A stretch of 64,000 nt of DNA from Modicisalibacter tunisiensis (GTDB lineage: Bacteria; Pseudomonadota; Gammaproteobacteria; Pseudomonadales; Halomonadaceae), in assembly GCF_020148005.1 (NCBI RefSeq), contig NZ_JAGXFD010000001.1, forward strand, positions 1,949,739-2,013,738, written 5' to 3'. Below the pieces are notes generated by a model that did no database searches, was not told the origin of the DNA, and was given only the letters and a program-made list of their open reading frames with translations. Position 1 is the stretch's first letter. The number at the start of each line of letters is the position of its first letter. This document shows, piece after piece, positions 47,552-57,769 of this stretch. The position numbers and the translations under genes are program-made.

Positions 47552-47902
47552 TCAATCCTTGTTGTGGGTGCCCTTGTCCTTGACGATTTCCTGGTTGCTG
47601 TAGGACGTGGCGTCGCTCTCATGAGCAGTGCTTCCCGGCCTGTCCTCGGTGGCATCGACGCCACTGCCGGGGGCCAGTTCGCTGCCCTTGTCCTGCATCG
47701 CCGAGTTGTCCCCGGTCTGGATGCCGGCCGACTCCGCCTGTTCCTCGGCCTTCTGGGGATACGTGTCGTGACCCTCGATTCCCGAGTTGACGCCGCTGTC
47801 GGGTGCGGGCTCGCTGGCTTCCTGCGCCAGTGCGGAGCCCGAGAAAGCCAGTAGGGTGGCCAGCAGCGCAGAAGTCAGGGTCAATCCTTTAATGCCTCGC
47901 AT
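47552..47902 (-). CDS. Small exported acidic repeat-motif protein, subfamily B
   Basis: This 116-residue protein is read from the ATG at 47902, seven bases after an excellent AAGGAGG. The longer upstream frame is not needed. The signal peptide ends SALA (residue ~26). Motif copies are APDSGVNSG (33-41), APGSGVDATEDR (77-88) and a partial VKDKG at 107-111. It is the paralogue of the 45962 product. The C-terminal copy has decayed to GTHNKD, while the EDRP and APDSGV blocks persist. The second 36-bp repeat copy lies 198 bp upstream. Function is unknown. Confidence 0.75.
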   Translation of the reverse strand: MRGIKGLTLTSALLATLLAFSGSALAQEASEPAPDSGVNSGIEGHDTYPQKAEEQAESAGIQTGDNSAMQDKGSELAPGSGVDATEDRPGSTAHESDATSYSNQEIVKDKGTHNKD

Positions 47903-48099
47903 GGACCTACCTCCTTGCATGTTTCCAGCATTCATTTCAGCGACTCGCCGCCAGCTGAATGTCGAGCGTGGAAGACCATCGGTGATCGGTGGTCCAGCGC
48001 TCGCCCGTGATGTGGATATCGGAGGGTCGCCGGTAGGCAGGGCCTGGGGTTGTCGCTTCTTGCGGAGCTCGGTACCGGCGGGTCCTGTCTGCACATTTA

Positions 48100-48135
48100 A
48101 AGCTAGTCAAGGAATCGTTGCGCTGCAAACTATCG
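48100..48135 (-). repeat. 36-bp direct repeat, copy 2 (promoter-like module)
   Basis: This is the partner of 46485-46520 with one base change. It starts two bases past the nudE stop and lies upstream of the subfamily B gene at 47552-47902. The same TTGCAG-17 bp-TAGCTT layout is kept, which supports a promoter role rather than a chance duplicate. Confidence 0.7.
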
Positions 48136-48137
48136 TC

Positions 48138-48716
48138 TCACCACCAGGACTCGCTGTCGCGTTCGGCGCGCAGCGTGTCCCGGGCGATATACAGGGCGGC
48201 GATAGCCCTGGCTTCGTGGAAGTCCTCGCGGGCAAGCAGGGCGGGCAGGGATTCGATGGCGTGCGTCTCGACCAGCAGCGGCTCGGGTTCGTCGCCGGGC
48301 AGGCGCTTCTCGTAGAGGTCGGTGGCCAGCAGCACCTGCATGCGGTGGTTCATGTAGTTGGGCGCCAGCGAGAGCTCGACGAGCGGTTCGATGCGCCGGG
48401 CGCCCATGCCGCATTCTTCCATCAGCTCGCGGTTGCCTGCCGTGATGATGTCCTCGCCGGGATCGACCAGCCCCTTGGGTAGCGTGAGAGCGTACTCGTC
48501 GAAGCCGGCGGCATACTCGCGGATCAGCAGTACATGCTCGGGGTCGGGCATTGCGACGATCATGACCGCCGGGCGGCCGCGACCCTTGAGGCGCTCGAAG
48601 GTGCGCTCGGCCCCGTTGGAAAAGCGCAGTTCCAGTCGCTCGATGGCGAACAGGTTGCTTCGGGCGACGTCCTCGCGGGCCAGGATGCTCGGCTTGGTGG
48701 GCGTGCTGGGTGCCAT
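48138..48716 (-). CDS. nudE: ADP-compound hydrolase, Nudix family
   Basis: This 192-residue enzyme hydrolyses ADP-ribose, NADH and diadenosine polyphosphates to AMP products. The Nudix box is present as GLVDPGEDIITAGNRELMEECG, continuous with the helix that binds Mg2+. The preceding FDEYALTLPKG and the C-terminal ALYIARD-type tail fit NudE. The start at 48716 follows CACGGAGGCACC. It is divergent from yrfG. In E. coli nudE likewise neighbours yrfG-hslR-hslO-pck, so synteny supports the name. Confidence 0.9.
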   Translation of the reverse strand: MAPSTPTKPSILAREDVARSNLFAIERLELRFSNGAERTFERLKGRGRPAVMIVAMPDPEHVLLIREYAAGFDEYALTLPKGLVDPGEDIITAGNRELMEECGMGARRIEPLVELSLAPNYMNHRMQVLLATDLYEKRLPGDEPEPLLVETHAIESLPALLAREDFHEARAIAALYIARDTLRAERDSESWW

Positions 48717-48793
48717 GGTGCCTCCGTGCGTGAATCGGGGGGATCCCGTACAATGACAGGTGTCTTTTACCACCGCTGCGGAGTCCCTGGCCA

Positions 48794-49459
48794 ATGATCG
48801 ACTGGCGTGACATCGATACCGTTCTGCTCGACATGGACGGTACGCTGCTCGACCTGCACTTCGACAGCCATTTCTGGCTCGAGCACCTGCCGCGCCGCTA
48901 TGTCGAGCTGCATCATCTCGATGAGGCGACCCAGGACGTCCTGCGCGAGCGAATCCTGCGCGAGCAGGGTAGCCTCAACTGGTACAGCCTGGCGTACTGG
49001 GAGCGCGAGCTCGGCGTCGACATCCTTGCCCTCAAGCGCGAGGTGCAGCATCTGATCGGTCTGCGCAGCGATGCCCTGGATTTTCTCGCCTGGCTGCGTG
49101 ACGCGCATCCGCGCGTCGTGCTGGCGACCAACGCCGACCGGGCCAGCCTGTCGCTCAAGCTGCCGCTGACCGGACTCGAGGCTTACCTGGATGCCATCGT
49201 CTCGTCGGCGGACTTCGGCGTGCCCAAGGAAGAGCAGGCGTTCTGGTTCGCGCTCCAGGAGGTCGAGCCCTTCGATCCGCAGCGCACGTTGTTCATCGAT
49301 GACAACCCGGCCGTGCTGGAAAGCGCCCGGGAGTTCGGCATCCGCCATTTGCTGGGCATTCGCCAGCCTGACAGCCGACGACCCGAGCGCGAACTGGAGG
49401 CGTTCATCGCCCTTGACCGCTTTGCGGCCTTGTTACCCGACCGCGACGCCCCCATGTAG
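48794..49459 (+). CDS. yrfG: GMP/IMP nucleotidase, HAD family
   Basis: This 221-residue HAD hydrolase dephosphorylates purine mononucleotides. Motif I is VLLDMDGTLLDLHFDSHFW, with both Asp residues. Motif II is VVLATNADRASL. The Lys of motif III is in GVPKEEQAFW, and motif IV is TLFIDDNPAVLESA. The WLEHLPRRYVELH insertion is typical of YrfG. It is the first gene of a run with hslR (5 bp gap) and hslO. Confidence 0.92.
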   Translation: MIDWRDIDTVLLDMDGTLLDLHFDSHFWLEHLPRRYVELHHLDEATQDVLRERILREQGSLNWYSLAYWERELGVDILALKREVQHLIGLRSDALDFLAWLRDAHPRVVLATNADRASLSLKLPLTGLEAYLDAIVSSADFGVPKEEQAFWFALQEVEPFDPQRTLFIDDNPAVLESAREFGIRHLLGIRQPDSRRPERELEAFIALDRFAALLPDRDAPM

Positions 49460-49464
49460 ACGCC

Positions 49465-49860
49465 ATGCAAGAATCCGTACGAATCGACAAGTGGCTGTGG
49501 GCCGCGCGTTTCTTCAAGACCCGCGGCCTGGCCAAGAAGGCCATCGAGGGCGGCAAGGTCCAGGTTGATGGCTCGCGCGTCAAGACCAGCAAGGTGGTCA
49601 CCCCGGGCGTCCGGGTGAAGGTGCCCCAGGGCTGGGATCAGTGGGAGGTGGAAGTGATCGCCGTCTCCGACCAGCGGCGTGGCGCGCCCGAGGCCCGCGA
49701 GCTCTATCGCGAGACGCCCGAAAGCCAGCAGCGCCGCGAACGCGAAGCCGAACAGCGGCGCCTGGCCAATCAGGTGATGCAGGCACCGCGCGGGCGACCC
49801 GACAAGCGCGGGCGCCGCGAGATCCAGCGTTTCCAGCGCCAGCGTCCCGACGACCAGTGA
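49465..49860 (+). CDS. hslR: Heat-shock ribosome-associated S4-domain protein Hsp15
   Basis: This 131-residue protein binds free 50S subunits carrying nascent chains and helps to recycle them. The S4 RNA-binding domain (RIDKWLWAARFFKTRGLAKKA) starts at residue 5. It is followed by VKVPQGWDQWEVEVIAVSDQRR and a highly basic, Gln/Arg-rich tail, as in E. coli HslR. It sits five bases after yrfG and 45 before hslO. Confidence 0.93.
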   Translation: MQESVRIDKWLWAARFFKTRGLAKKAIEGGKVQVDGSRVKTSKVVTPGVRVKVPQGWDQWEVEVIAVSDQRRGAPEARELYRETPESQQRREREAEQRRLANQVMQAPRGRPDKRGRREIQRFQRQRPDDQ

Positions 49861-49905
49861 CACCGCCTCTCTCGTATCCCCGTTCCCTCCGTTGCCGAGC
49901 GACTC

Positions 49906-50781
49906 ATGTCCGACCAGATCCAGCGATTCCTGTTTGACGATACCAACGTGCGCGGCGAGATCGTCTCGCTCGAGTCCGCCTATGCCGAGGTTCTCGACCG
50001 CCATGCCTACCCGCCGGTGGTAGCCCGCCAGCTCGGCGAGATGCTGGCGGCGGTTGCGCTGTTGACCGAGACGGTAAAGCTCGACGGCACCCTGAGCCTC
50101 GAGGTGCGCGGCCAGGGGGCACTGCGTCTGCTGATGGCCGAGTCCAATCCCGGTGGCGAACTGCGTGCCATCGCCCGGCTCGACGACGAGGCGCCGCTGC
50201 CCGATGATGCCGCCACCTTTGCCGAACTGGTCGGCGACGGCCAGATCGTCATCACCCTGGACCCGCGCGAGGGCAATCGCTATCAGGGCATCGTGGCGAT
50301 CGAGGCCGATGATCTCGCCGGCTGCCTCGAGAACTACTTCGCCCGTTCCGAGCAGCTGGCCACCCGGCTGTGGCTGGCGGCCGACGGTAAGCGTGCCGGT
50401 GGCCTGCTGCTCCAGCAGTTGCCCGATGACAGCCGCAATCGCGACCCCGACGCCTGGGACCGGCTGGTGCACCTGGCGAGCACCGTGCGCGACGATGAGC
50501 TGCTGGGCCTGGCGCAGCGCGACCTGCTCTATCGTCTCTACCATGAGGAGACGACGCGCGTCTTCGACCCCAAGCCGCTGCATTTCGGCTGCACCTGCTC
50601 CCGCGAGCGCATTGCCCGGGCGCTGCTCGGCCTGGGGGCCGAGGAACTGCGTGATATTCTCGAGGAGCAGAAGGCGGTGGACACCCAGTGCCACTTCTGC
50701 CACACCCGTTACCACTTCTCGGCGGCCGAGATCGAGGCCCTGATCGAGTCCCCGGACGCCGGCACGCCGACCATGCATTGA
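49906..50781 (+). CDS. hslO: Redox-regulated chaperone Hsp33
   Basis: This 291-residue holdase is activated by oxidation. The N-terminal chaperone core begins [20 protein letters not shown]. The C-terminal zinc switch has Cys pairs CTC ([19 protein letters not shown], ~227-230) and CHFC (~258-263), which release zinc and form disulfides under hypochlorous or peroxide stress. The end matches the family length of about 290. It protects proteins when ATP and DnaK fail, and pairs here with hslR and nearby msrB. Confidence 0.95.
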   Translation: MSDQIQRFLFDDTNVRGEIVSLESAYAEVLDRHAYPPVVARQLGEMLAAVALLTETVKLDGTLSLEVRGQGALRLLMAESNPGGELRAIARLDDEAPLPDDAATFAELVGDGQIVITLDPREGNRYQGIVAIEADDLAGCLENYFARSEQLATRLWLAADGKRAGGLLLQQLPDDSRNRDPDAWDRLVHLASTVRDDELLGLAQRDLLYRLYHEETTRVFDPKPLHFGCTCSRERIARALLGLGAEELRDILEEQKAVDTQCHFCHTRYHFSAAEIEALIESPDAGTPTMH

Positions 50782-50830
50782 CGTGGACGCCGCCAACAGC
50801 CATCACAGTTGGCTCTGGCAAGGGATACCG

Positions 50831-50917
50831 GGGACAGGTCGAAGAGGGGGTCCTACGCCATGGATGGCGTAGGTAGTGCCCATGGAGGGGTTCACAGCGC
50901 CCCCTCGCAGACCTGTC
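50831..50917. repeat. Nested inverted-repeat intergenic element (halomonad repeat-like)
   Basis: The outer arms GACAGGTC (50833-50840) and GACCTGTC (50910-50917) enclose GAGGGGG-like and CCCCCTC-like arms. A core hairpin CCTACGCCA-TGGA-TGGCGTAGG (50852-50873) lies inside. The whole can fold as a long cruciform or RNA hairpin. I recall very similar sequences repeated in Halomonas intergenic regions, but cannot verify that here. It lies in the 334-bp hslO-pckA gap. Confidence 0.65.
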
Positions 50918-50977
50918 GACGGATCAGCCCCTAACGACAGTCCTGACTGCGACAGCTTGAGACGCCGCCTCGGCGTT

Positions 50978-51073
50978 TTGCCGATCGGGGCGGTTTGCCA
51001 TCATAATGTAACGGCTCGTGCATCACTCCCGGACAAGAGGCGGCAAACGCCCGTGATGCACGGTCGCTTTTTT
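50978..51073 (+). promoter_or_regulatory. pckA promoter and hairpin leader (possible attenuator)
   Basis: TTGCCG (50978-50983) and CATAAT (51002-51007) with an 18-bp spacer form a plausible promoter starting near 51014. Within four bases of that start a 10-bp inverted repeat begins (51017-51026 with 51053-51062). After GTCGC it is followed by TTTTTT (51068-51073). The transcript could end there, making a ~60-nt RNA, or continue into pckA. Confidence 0.45.
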
Positions 51074-51115
51074 GGCTAACGAGAGAGAATCGGCCCTCGA
51101 GGCCCAGGACACCCC

Positions 51116-52693
<1,578 letters not shown>

Positions 52694-52720
52694 GCCCCGC
52701 GTCGGTTCGCCAACGACCTC

Positions 52721-52752
52721 GCCGAGGGCGCGTCACCTGACGCGCCCTCGGC
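52721..52752 (+). terminator. Terminator of pckA
   Basis: A perfect 15-bp stem (52721-52735 with 52738-52752) with a two-base apex lies 27 bases after the stop, followed by GTTTCC. The U-tract is poor but the stem is very strong. Confidence 0.75.
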
Positions 52753-52833
52753 GTTTCCGGCCCCGCTGCATCCGCGCTGACGGAGCTGGCGTATGCTGAA
52801 GGTGACATGGCGAACGACGAACGGAGGGATGTC

Positions 52834-53343
52834 ATGCAACGACGGCACTTTCTGGGTCTGCTGGGCGCGGGCGGGCTGGCGGGGCTGCTGCCGGGCTGGG
52901 CGCTGGCGCGCCCCGTGCTGGACCTGAAGCGTGGCGCCGATGTCGAGCCGCTGTCGCTCGACGAGCAGGCGTGGCGCAAGCGCCTCAGCGAGGCGCAGTT
53001 CCAGGTGCTGCGCGAGGCGGACACCGAACCGGCGGGCAGCAGTCCGCTGAATGCCGAGAAACGTCGGGGCGAGTACCGTTGCGCGGGCTGTGATCTGACG
53101 CTGTTCACCAGCGACATGAAGTATGACTCGGGCACCGGCTGGCCGAGTTTCTTCGACCATGTCGAGGGGCATCTGCTGACCCGGCTCGACTTCGTGCTGC
53201 TGATCCCGCGCACCGAGTACCACTGCGCCCGTTGCGGTGGGCATCAGGGCCATGTCTTCGAGGACGGCCCCGAGCCCACCGGACTGCGCTGGTGCAACAA
53301 TGGACTGGCTCTGCGCTTCGTGCCGGCCGCGGCGAGCGGCTGA
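52834..53343 (+). CDS. msrB: Tat-exported methionine-R-sulfoxide reductase B
   Basis: This 169-residue protein starts at 52834, seven bases after CGGAGG. It begins MQRRHFLGLLGAGG, a twin-arginine signal with cleavage near ALA (residue ~25). The mature MsrB domain has both zinc CxxC pairs (YRCAGCDLTLF and YHCARCGGHQGHVF), the TGWPSF box, and the catalytic Cys in GLRWCNNGLALRF. It repairs oxidised methionines, here predicted to be in the periplasm. Export with folding in the cytoplasm would load the zinc first. A start at 52807 would give nine extra residues before the signal. Confidence 0.93.
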   Translation: MQRRHFLGLLGAGGLAGLLPGWALARPVLDLKRGADVEPLSLDEQAWRKRLSEAQFQVLREADTEPAGSSPLNAEKRRGEYRCAGCDLTLFTSDMKYDSGTGWPSFFDHVEGHLLTRLDFVLLIPRTEYHCARCGGHQGHVFEDGPEPTGLRWCNNGLALRFVPAAASG

Positions 53344-53347
53344 TCGG

Positions 53348-55024
53348 CTAGAAGCTAAGCCAATCGTCGTCGGCCGATGAAGCTGTCGAGGTGCGGGCCG
53401 GAGCGGGCGCGGGTGCTTCCCGGCGAGGTGGCTTCAGACGAGGGGCTGGCGTTACATCAGGTGTCTGACCGCTCAGGCGGAAGGAAGCAAGAAGCGTATC
53501 GAGGCGCTCGGCCTGTTCGCGCATCTCGTTGGATGCCGCGCTGAACTGTTCGACCATGGACGCATTGTGCTGGGTCATGTTGTCTAGCTCGCTGACAGCA
53601 GTGTTGACCTGGCCGATGCCCTGGCTTTGTTCCCGGGCACCGGCGCTGATTTCGCCGATCACGTCGGTGACCTGCTCGATGCTCGAGACGATCTGTTCCA
53701 TGGTCTTGCCGGTACGCTTGACCAGTGAGTTGCCGGACTGGGTACGGGCCACCGAGGTGTCGATCAGTTCGCGAATCTCTTTCGCCGCGTCGCTGGAGCG
53801 GCTGGCCAGTGTCCGCACTTCCTGAGCAACGACCGCGAAGCCGCGACCATGCTCGCCGGCGCGCGCCGCCTCCACCGAGGCATTGAGGGCCAGGATGTTG
53901 GTCTGGAAGGCGATGCCGTCGATCAGGGTAATGATTTCGCTGATTTCGGTGGCCGAGGTATCAATCTCGTCCATAGTGCGCTCGACCTGCTGCATCGCTT
54001 CGTGCCCCTGACGGGCAATATCGGCCGTCGAGTTGACCAGCTGATTGGCCTGCTGGGCGGCATCCGAGGTGTTGCTGACCGTCGCCGCAATCTGCTCCAT
54101 CGATGCCGAGGTTTCCTGCAGGTTGGAGGCGGCCTGCTCGGTCCGTGAAGCGAGATCCACGCTGCCGCGGGCGATTTCTTCGGCTGCTGTGCTGACGCCC
54201 TGAGTGCTGCTGCGCACCGACTGCAGCGTCTTGTCGATATAGGCAATGAAAGCATCGAACTGGTTGGCCAGCTCCCCGATTTCGTCGCGCCGGGACGAGC
54301 CGATGCGCGCGGTCAGGTCGCCGTCGCCCTCGGAGATCTCCTTGATGCGCGCGGTGACGCGGCGGATTGCACGGGACATCATCAGCGGTCCGGCCAGGGC
54401 GACGAAGATGGCGGCCAGGCACACCGCCAGCGAGAACAAACCGGTGAACCATTGCAGCTTCTGGGTCATGGCCATCGAGGCCGCTTGAAGTTCCGTGATC
54501 TTGGCATCAGCTGCCTCACCGGCGCGATTGTAGAGCTTGCGCAGGGCGCCGAAAGCCGTCAGCGAGTCACCTTCGGAAAGGGCTCTGGCAGACTGGGCGT
54601 TGCCTGCCGCGTGCAGCTCAAGAACCCGGCTCGATTGCTGCGACCATGCATTGTAGCTTGCATCGAAAGATCCCAGTCCGGCGACGACGTCGGGGTAGTC
54701 GGCCATCAGCGTCTTGAAGCTCTGCACGCGATCGAAAGCCTGCTGGGCGTTCTCCCGATAGTCTTTGCGAGCGCTCTGCGTCTTGTCGCTGCCCGGCGCG
54801 GCGTTCAGGGCTTCCATCTCGGCCATGCGGGCCTGGTGGAGGTCGCGGTCGGCGTTGAGGATTGCCGAGACGGCCTTGTTGAACGTCGTGCTGAATTCGG
54901 TCATGCGGCTCTCGAGCTTCTCGATGACCCAGAAGTCGGCGGCGACGACGATCAATAGCGATAGTGCCACGCCGATGAAGGCGCTGCTGTACTTGACGCT
55001 GATACGGTGCATTTTCTTGAGCAT
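53348..55024 (-). CDS. Methyl-accepting chemotaxis protein
   Basis: This 558-residue receptor has helices at ~13-34 and ~192-215 flanking a ~155-residue, mostly helical periplasmic sensor of the four-helix-bundle type. A HAMP domain (~213-268) and a long signalling coiled coil follow. The tip [20 protein letters not shown] continues into [20 protein letters not shown], near residue 390. The C-terminus ends DDWLSF after a Pro/Ala-rich linker. DWLSF fits the xWxxF pentapeptide that tethers CheR/CheB in enterobacterial receptors. The ligand is unknown. The gene is monocistronic and divergent from tex. Confidence 0.93.
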   Translation of the reverse strand: MLKKMHRISVKYSSAFIGVALSLLIVVAADFWVIEKLESRMTEFSTTFNKAVSAILNADRDLHQARMAEMEALNAAPGSDKTQSARKDYRENAQQAFDRVQSFKTLMADYPDVVAGLGSFDASYNAWSQQSSRVLELHAAGNAQSARALSEGDSLTAFGALRKLYNRAGEAADAKITELQAASMAMTQKLQWFTGLFSLAVCLAAIFVALAGPLMMSRAIRRVTARIKEISEGDGDLTARIGSSRRDEIGELANQFDAFIAYIDKTLQSVRSSTQGVSTAAEEIARGSVDLASRTEQAASNLQETSASMEQIAATVSNTSDAAQQANQLVNSTADIARQGHEAMQQVERTMDEIDTSATEISEIITLIDGIAFQTNILALNASVEAARAGEHGRGFAVVAQEVRTLASRSSDAAKEIRELIDTSVARTQSGNSLVKRTGKTMEQIVSSIEQVTDVIGEISAGAREQSQGIGQVNTAVSELDNMTQHNASMVEQFSAASNEMREQAERLDTLLASFRLSGQTPDVTPAPRLKPPRREAPAPAPARTSTASSADDDWLSF

Positions 55025-55089
55025 GGGTTCACCCTCGGTAAGCTCGCGAGCCTTGCAGAGTCTGCTGGGTCGTTAAACGCCGCTTTATT

Positions 55090-55106
55090 CGTTCGTGATG
55101 CGAACG
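55090..55106. promoter_or_regulatory. Palindrome in the receptor-tex divergent region
   Basis: CGTTCG (55090-55095) and CGAACG (55101-55106) flank TGATG, about 65 bp ahead of the chemoreceptor start, and could be an operator. A CCCGATAA box nearby on the minus strand resembles a sigma-28 -10, but no matching -35 is found. Confidence 0.3.
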
Positions 55107-55302
55107 TTATCGGGCCGGCAATCGGTCGTCGATGTGATGAGCGCACTTGTCACAATTGTTTACATTCGTTGCCGCCTGCGCCCTCGCGCGGCTTTGTGGT
55201 ACCTTGTCGCCACCCGTGGCGTCGGCCCTTCCGCCGGGCCTGACGCCGCCTCGGCGCGGCGCTCCCCGGGCCGCCCGGTGAACCTGTCAATGCAAGGATT
55301 CC

Positions 55303-57669
55303 ATGGACGTTCAGACTTCGATCAATGCGCGTCTCGCCGAGGAGCTCGGCGTGCGTCCCGCCCAGGTGACCGCGACCGTCGAACTGCTCGACGGCGGCGC
55401 CACCGTTCCGTTCATTGCCCGTTACCGCAAGGAAGTGACCGGTGGTCTCGACGACGGCCAGCTGCGTCAGCTCGAGGAGCGGCTGCGTTATCGTCGCGAG
55501 CTCGAGGAGCGTCGCGCGAGCGTGCTGGCCAGCATCGACGAGCAGGGCAAGCTGACCGCGGCGCTGGCGGCGCAGATCGGCGAGGCCGACACCAAGCAGC
55601 GCCTGGAAGACCTGTACCTGCCCTACAAGAAGAAACGCCGCACCAAGGCGCAGATCGCCCGCGAGGCCGGGCTCGAGCCGCTGGCTGATGCGCTGCTGGC
55701 CGATCCGACGCTGGACCCGGAGCGCGAGGCCGCGGCCTATCTGCGCCCGGCGGAGGGTGACACGCCCGCCGTCGCCGATGCCAAGGCGGCGCTCGACGGC
55801 GCCAAGCAGATCCTCATGGAGCGCTTCGCCGAGGATGCCGAACTGGTCGGTGGCCTGCGCGAGCGCGTGTGGCAGGAGGGCGAGCTGCGCGCACGCCTCA
55901 TCGACGGCAAGCAGCGCGAGGGCGCCAAGTTCGCCGACTACTTCGAGCACGACGAACCGCTCGCGAAGGTGCCGTCGCATCGGGCGTTGGCCATGTTCCG
56001 TGGCCGCAACGAGGGCGTGCTGGCGCTGACCCTGGCGCTGCCGGGCGAGGACGAGGCACCGGTGCATCCCGCCGAGGTGGCGATCGCTCGTCATGCCGGC
56101 ATCGACCTGGCCGCCGAGGCGCCGGGACGCGCCGCCGATCGCTGGTTGCGCGAGGTGGTGCGCTGGACCTGGCGGGTCAAGCTTTACACGCACCTCGAGA
56201 CCGAGCTGATGGGCCGGCTGCGCGAGCGCGCCGAAGGCGAGGCGATCGAGGTCTTCGCCGCCAACCTCAAGGATCTGCTGCTGGCCGCACCGGCCGGCCC
56301 CCAGGCCACCCTGGCCATCGACCCCGGTTTGCGTACCGGCTGCAAGGTGGCGGTGGTCGATGCTACCGGTCAGTACCTCGAGCAGGCGGTGATCTATCCG
56401 CATGCGCCCCAGAAACGCTGGGACGAGGCGCTGGCCACCCTCGCCAGCCTGGTCGAGCGGCACGGCGTCACCCTGGTGGCGGTCGGCAACGGCACCGCCA
56501 GCCGCGAGACCGACAAGCTGGCCGGCGAGCTGGTCAAGCGTCTGGCGCCGCGTCGCCTGACCAAGGTGATGGTCAGCGAGGCCGGCGCCTCGGTATATTC
56601 CGCTTCCGAGCTGGCGTCCCGCGAGCTGCCGGATCTCGATGTCACCATCCGCGGGGCGGTCTCCATCGCGCGGCGCCTGCAGGACCCGCTGGCGGAACTG
56701 GTCAAGATCGAGCCCAAGTCGATCGGCGTGGGCCAGTACCAGCACGATGTCTCGCAGGTGCAGTTGTCTCGCAGTCTGGAAGCGGTCATCGAGGACTGCG
56801 TCAACGCCGTGGGCGTGGATCTCAACACCGCCTCGGCGGCGCTGCTCTCGAGGGTTTCGGGGCTCAATCCGGGGCTGGCCGAGAACGTCGTCGCCCGGCG
56901 CAACAGCCAGGGCGCGTTTCGCGACCGCCGTGAACTGCTCGAGGTCAACCGCCTGGGGCCGCGCACCTTCGAGCAGTGTGCAGGCTTTCTGCGCATCATG
57001 AACGGCGACAACCCGCTCGATGCCAGTGCGGTGCACCCGGAAGCCTATCCGCTGGTCGCGCGCATCGCCGAGCGCAACGACCGCGAGCTGGCGGGCCTGA
57101 TCGGCGACAGCGGCTTCCTGCGCACGCTCAAGCCGGCCGACTATGTCGATGACGCCTTCGGCGTGCCGACCATCACCGACATCCTCAAGGAGCTCGACAA
57201 GCCGGGGCGCGATCCGCGCCCCGAGTTCCGCGCCGCCGAATTCCGCGAGGGGGTCGAGACGCTGAACGACCTCGAGCCGGGGATGATCCTCGAAGGCAGC
57301 GTCACCAACGTGACGCACTTCGGCGCCTTCGTCGACATCGGTGTGCATCAGGACGGCCTGGTGCATATCTCGGCGCTGTCGGACACCTTCGTCGAGGATC
57401 CGCGACAGGTGGTCAAGGCCGGCGATATCGTCAAGGTCAAGGTGATGGCGGTGGATATCGAGCGCGGCCGGATCGGCCTGTCGATGCGCCTGCACGATCA
57501 GCCGGAGCCCGAGACCGGCCGAAAGGAGACGGGCGGCGAGAAACCGGCGCGTCGCGGCAAGGGCGGCGGGCGACGCGGTCGCGGCGGTGCGGCGAGCGGC
57601 CAGTCTCAGGGCGGGCAGATGGGCGCGCTGGGCGAGGCGCTGCTCAAGGCCCGCGACAAGACGCGCTGA
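55303..57669 (+). CDS. tex: Transcription accessory protein Tex
   Basis: This 788-residue nucleic-acid-binding protein has the Tex layout. A helical N-terminal part ([38 protein letters not shown]) precedes a YqgF/RNase H-like domain near 330-450 ([29 protein letters not shown]). Helix-hairpin-helix motifs lie at ~495-560 ([17 protein letters not shown]). A C-terminal S1 RNA-binding domain spans ~655-730 ([20 protein letters not shown]), and a basic Gly/Arg-rich tail follows. It acts in transcription and RNA fate and is important for stress and virulence in other species. No operon partner is seen. Confidence 0.95.
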   Translation: MDVQTSINARLAEELGVRPAQVTATVELLDGGATVPFIARYRKEVTGGLDDGQLRQLEERLRYRRELEERRASVLASIDEQGKLTAALAAQIGEADTKQRLEDLYLPYKKKRRTKAQIAREAGLEPLADALLADPTLDPEREAAAYLRPAEGDTPAVADAKAALDGAKQILMERFAEDAELVGGLRERVWQEGELRARLIDGKQREGAKFADYFEHDEPLAKVPSHRALAMFRGRNEGVLALTLALPGEDEAPVHPAEVAIARHAGIDLAAEAPGRAADRWLREVVRWTWRVKLYTHLETELMGRLRERAEGEAIEVFAANLKDLLLAAPAGPQATLAIDPGLRTGCKVAVVDATGQYLEQAVIYPHAPQKRWDEALATLASLVERHGVTLVAVGNGTASRETDKLAGELVKRLAPRRLTKVMVSEAGASVYSASELASRELPDLDVTIRGAVSIARRLQDPLAELVKIEPKSIGVGQYQHDVSQVQLSRSLEAVIEDCVNAVGVDLNTASAALLSRVSGLNPGLAENVVARRNSQGAFRDRRELLEVNRLGPRTFEQCAGFLRIMNGDNPLDASAVHPEAYPLVARIAERNDRELAGLIGDSGFLRTLKPADYVDDAFGVPTITDILKELDKPGRDPRPEFRAAEFREGVETLNDLEPGMILEGSVTNVTHFGAFVDIGVHQDGLVHISALSDTFVEDPRQVVKAGDIVKVKVMAVDIERGRIGLSMRLHDQPEPETGRKETGGEKPARRGKGGGRRGRGGAASGQSQGGQMGALGEALLKARDKTR

Positions 57670-57769
57670 GGCGGGCTGGAATGATTCGCCTTGAAACGGC
57701 TGTTTCCGGCACCATAATCTGAGGTTTCACCGGCACGTCGGGCGTGCCGGCGGCGGTCTTCAACATGGG

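Noticed and set aside
46485-48135. The 36-bp repeats as a CRISPR array
   Set aside because: There are only two copies, 1.6 kb apart with genes between them, no spacers and no cas genes.
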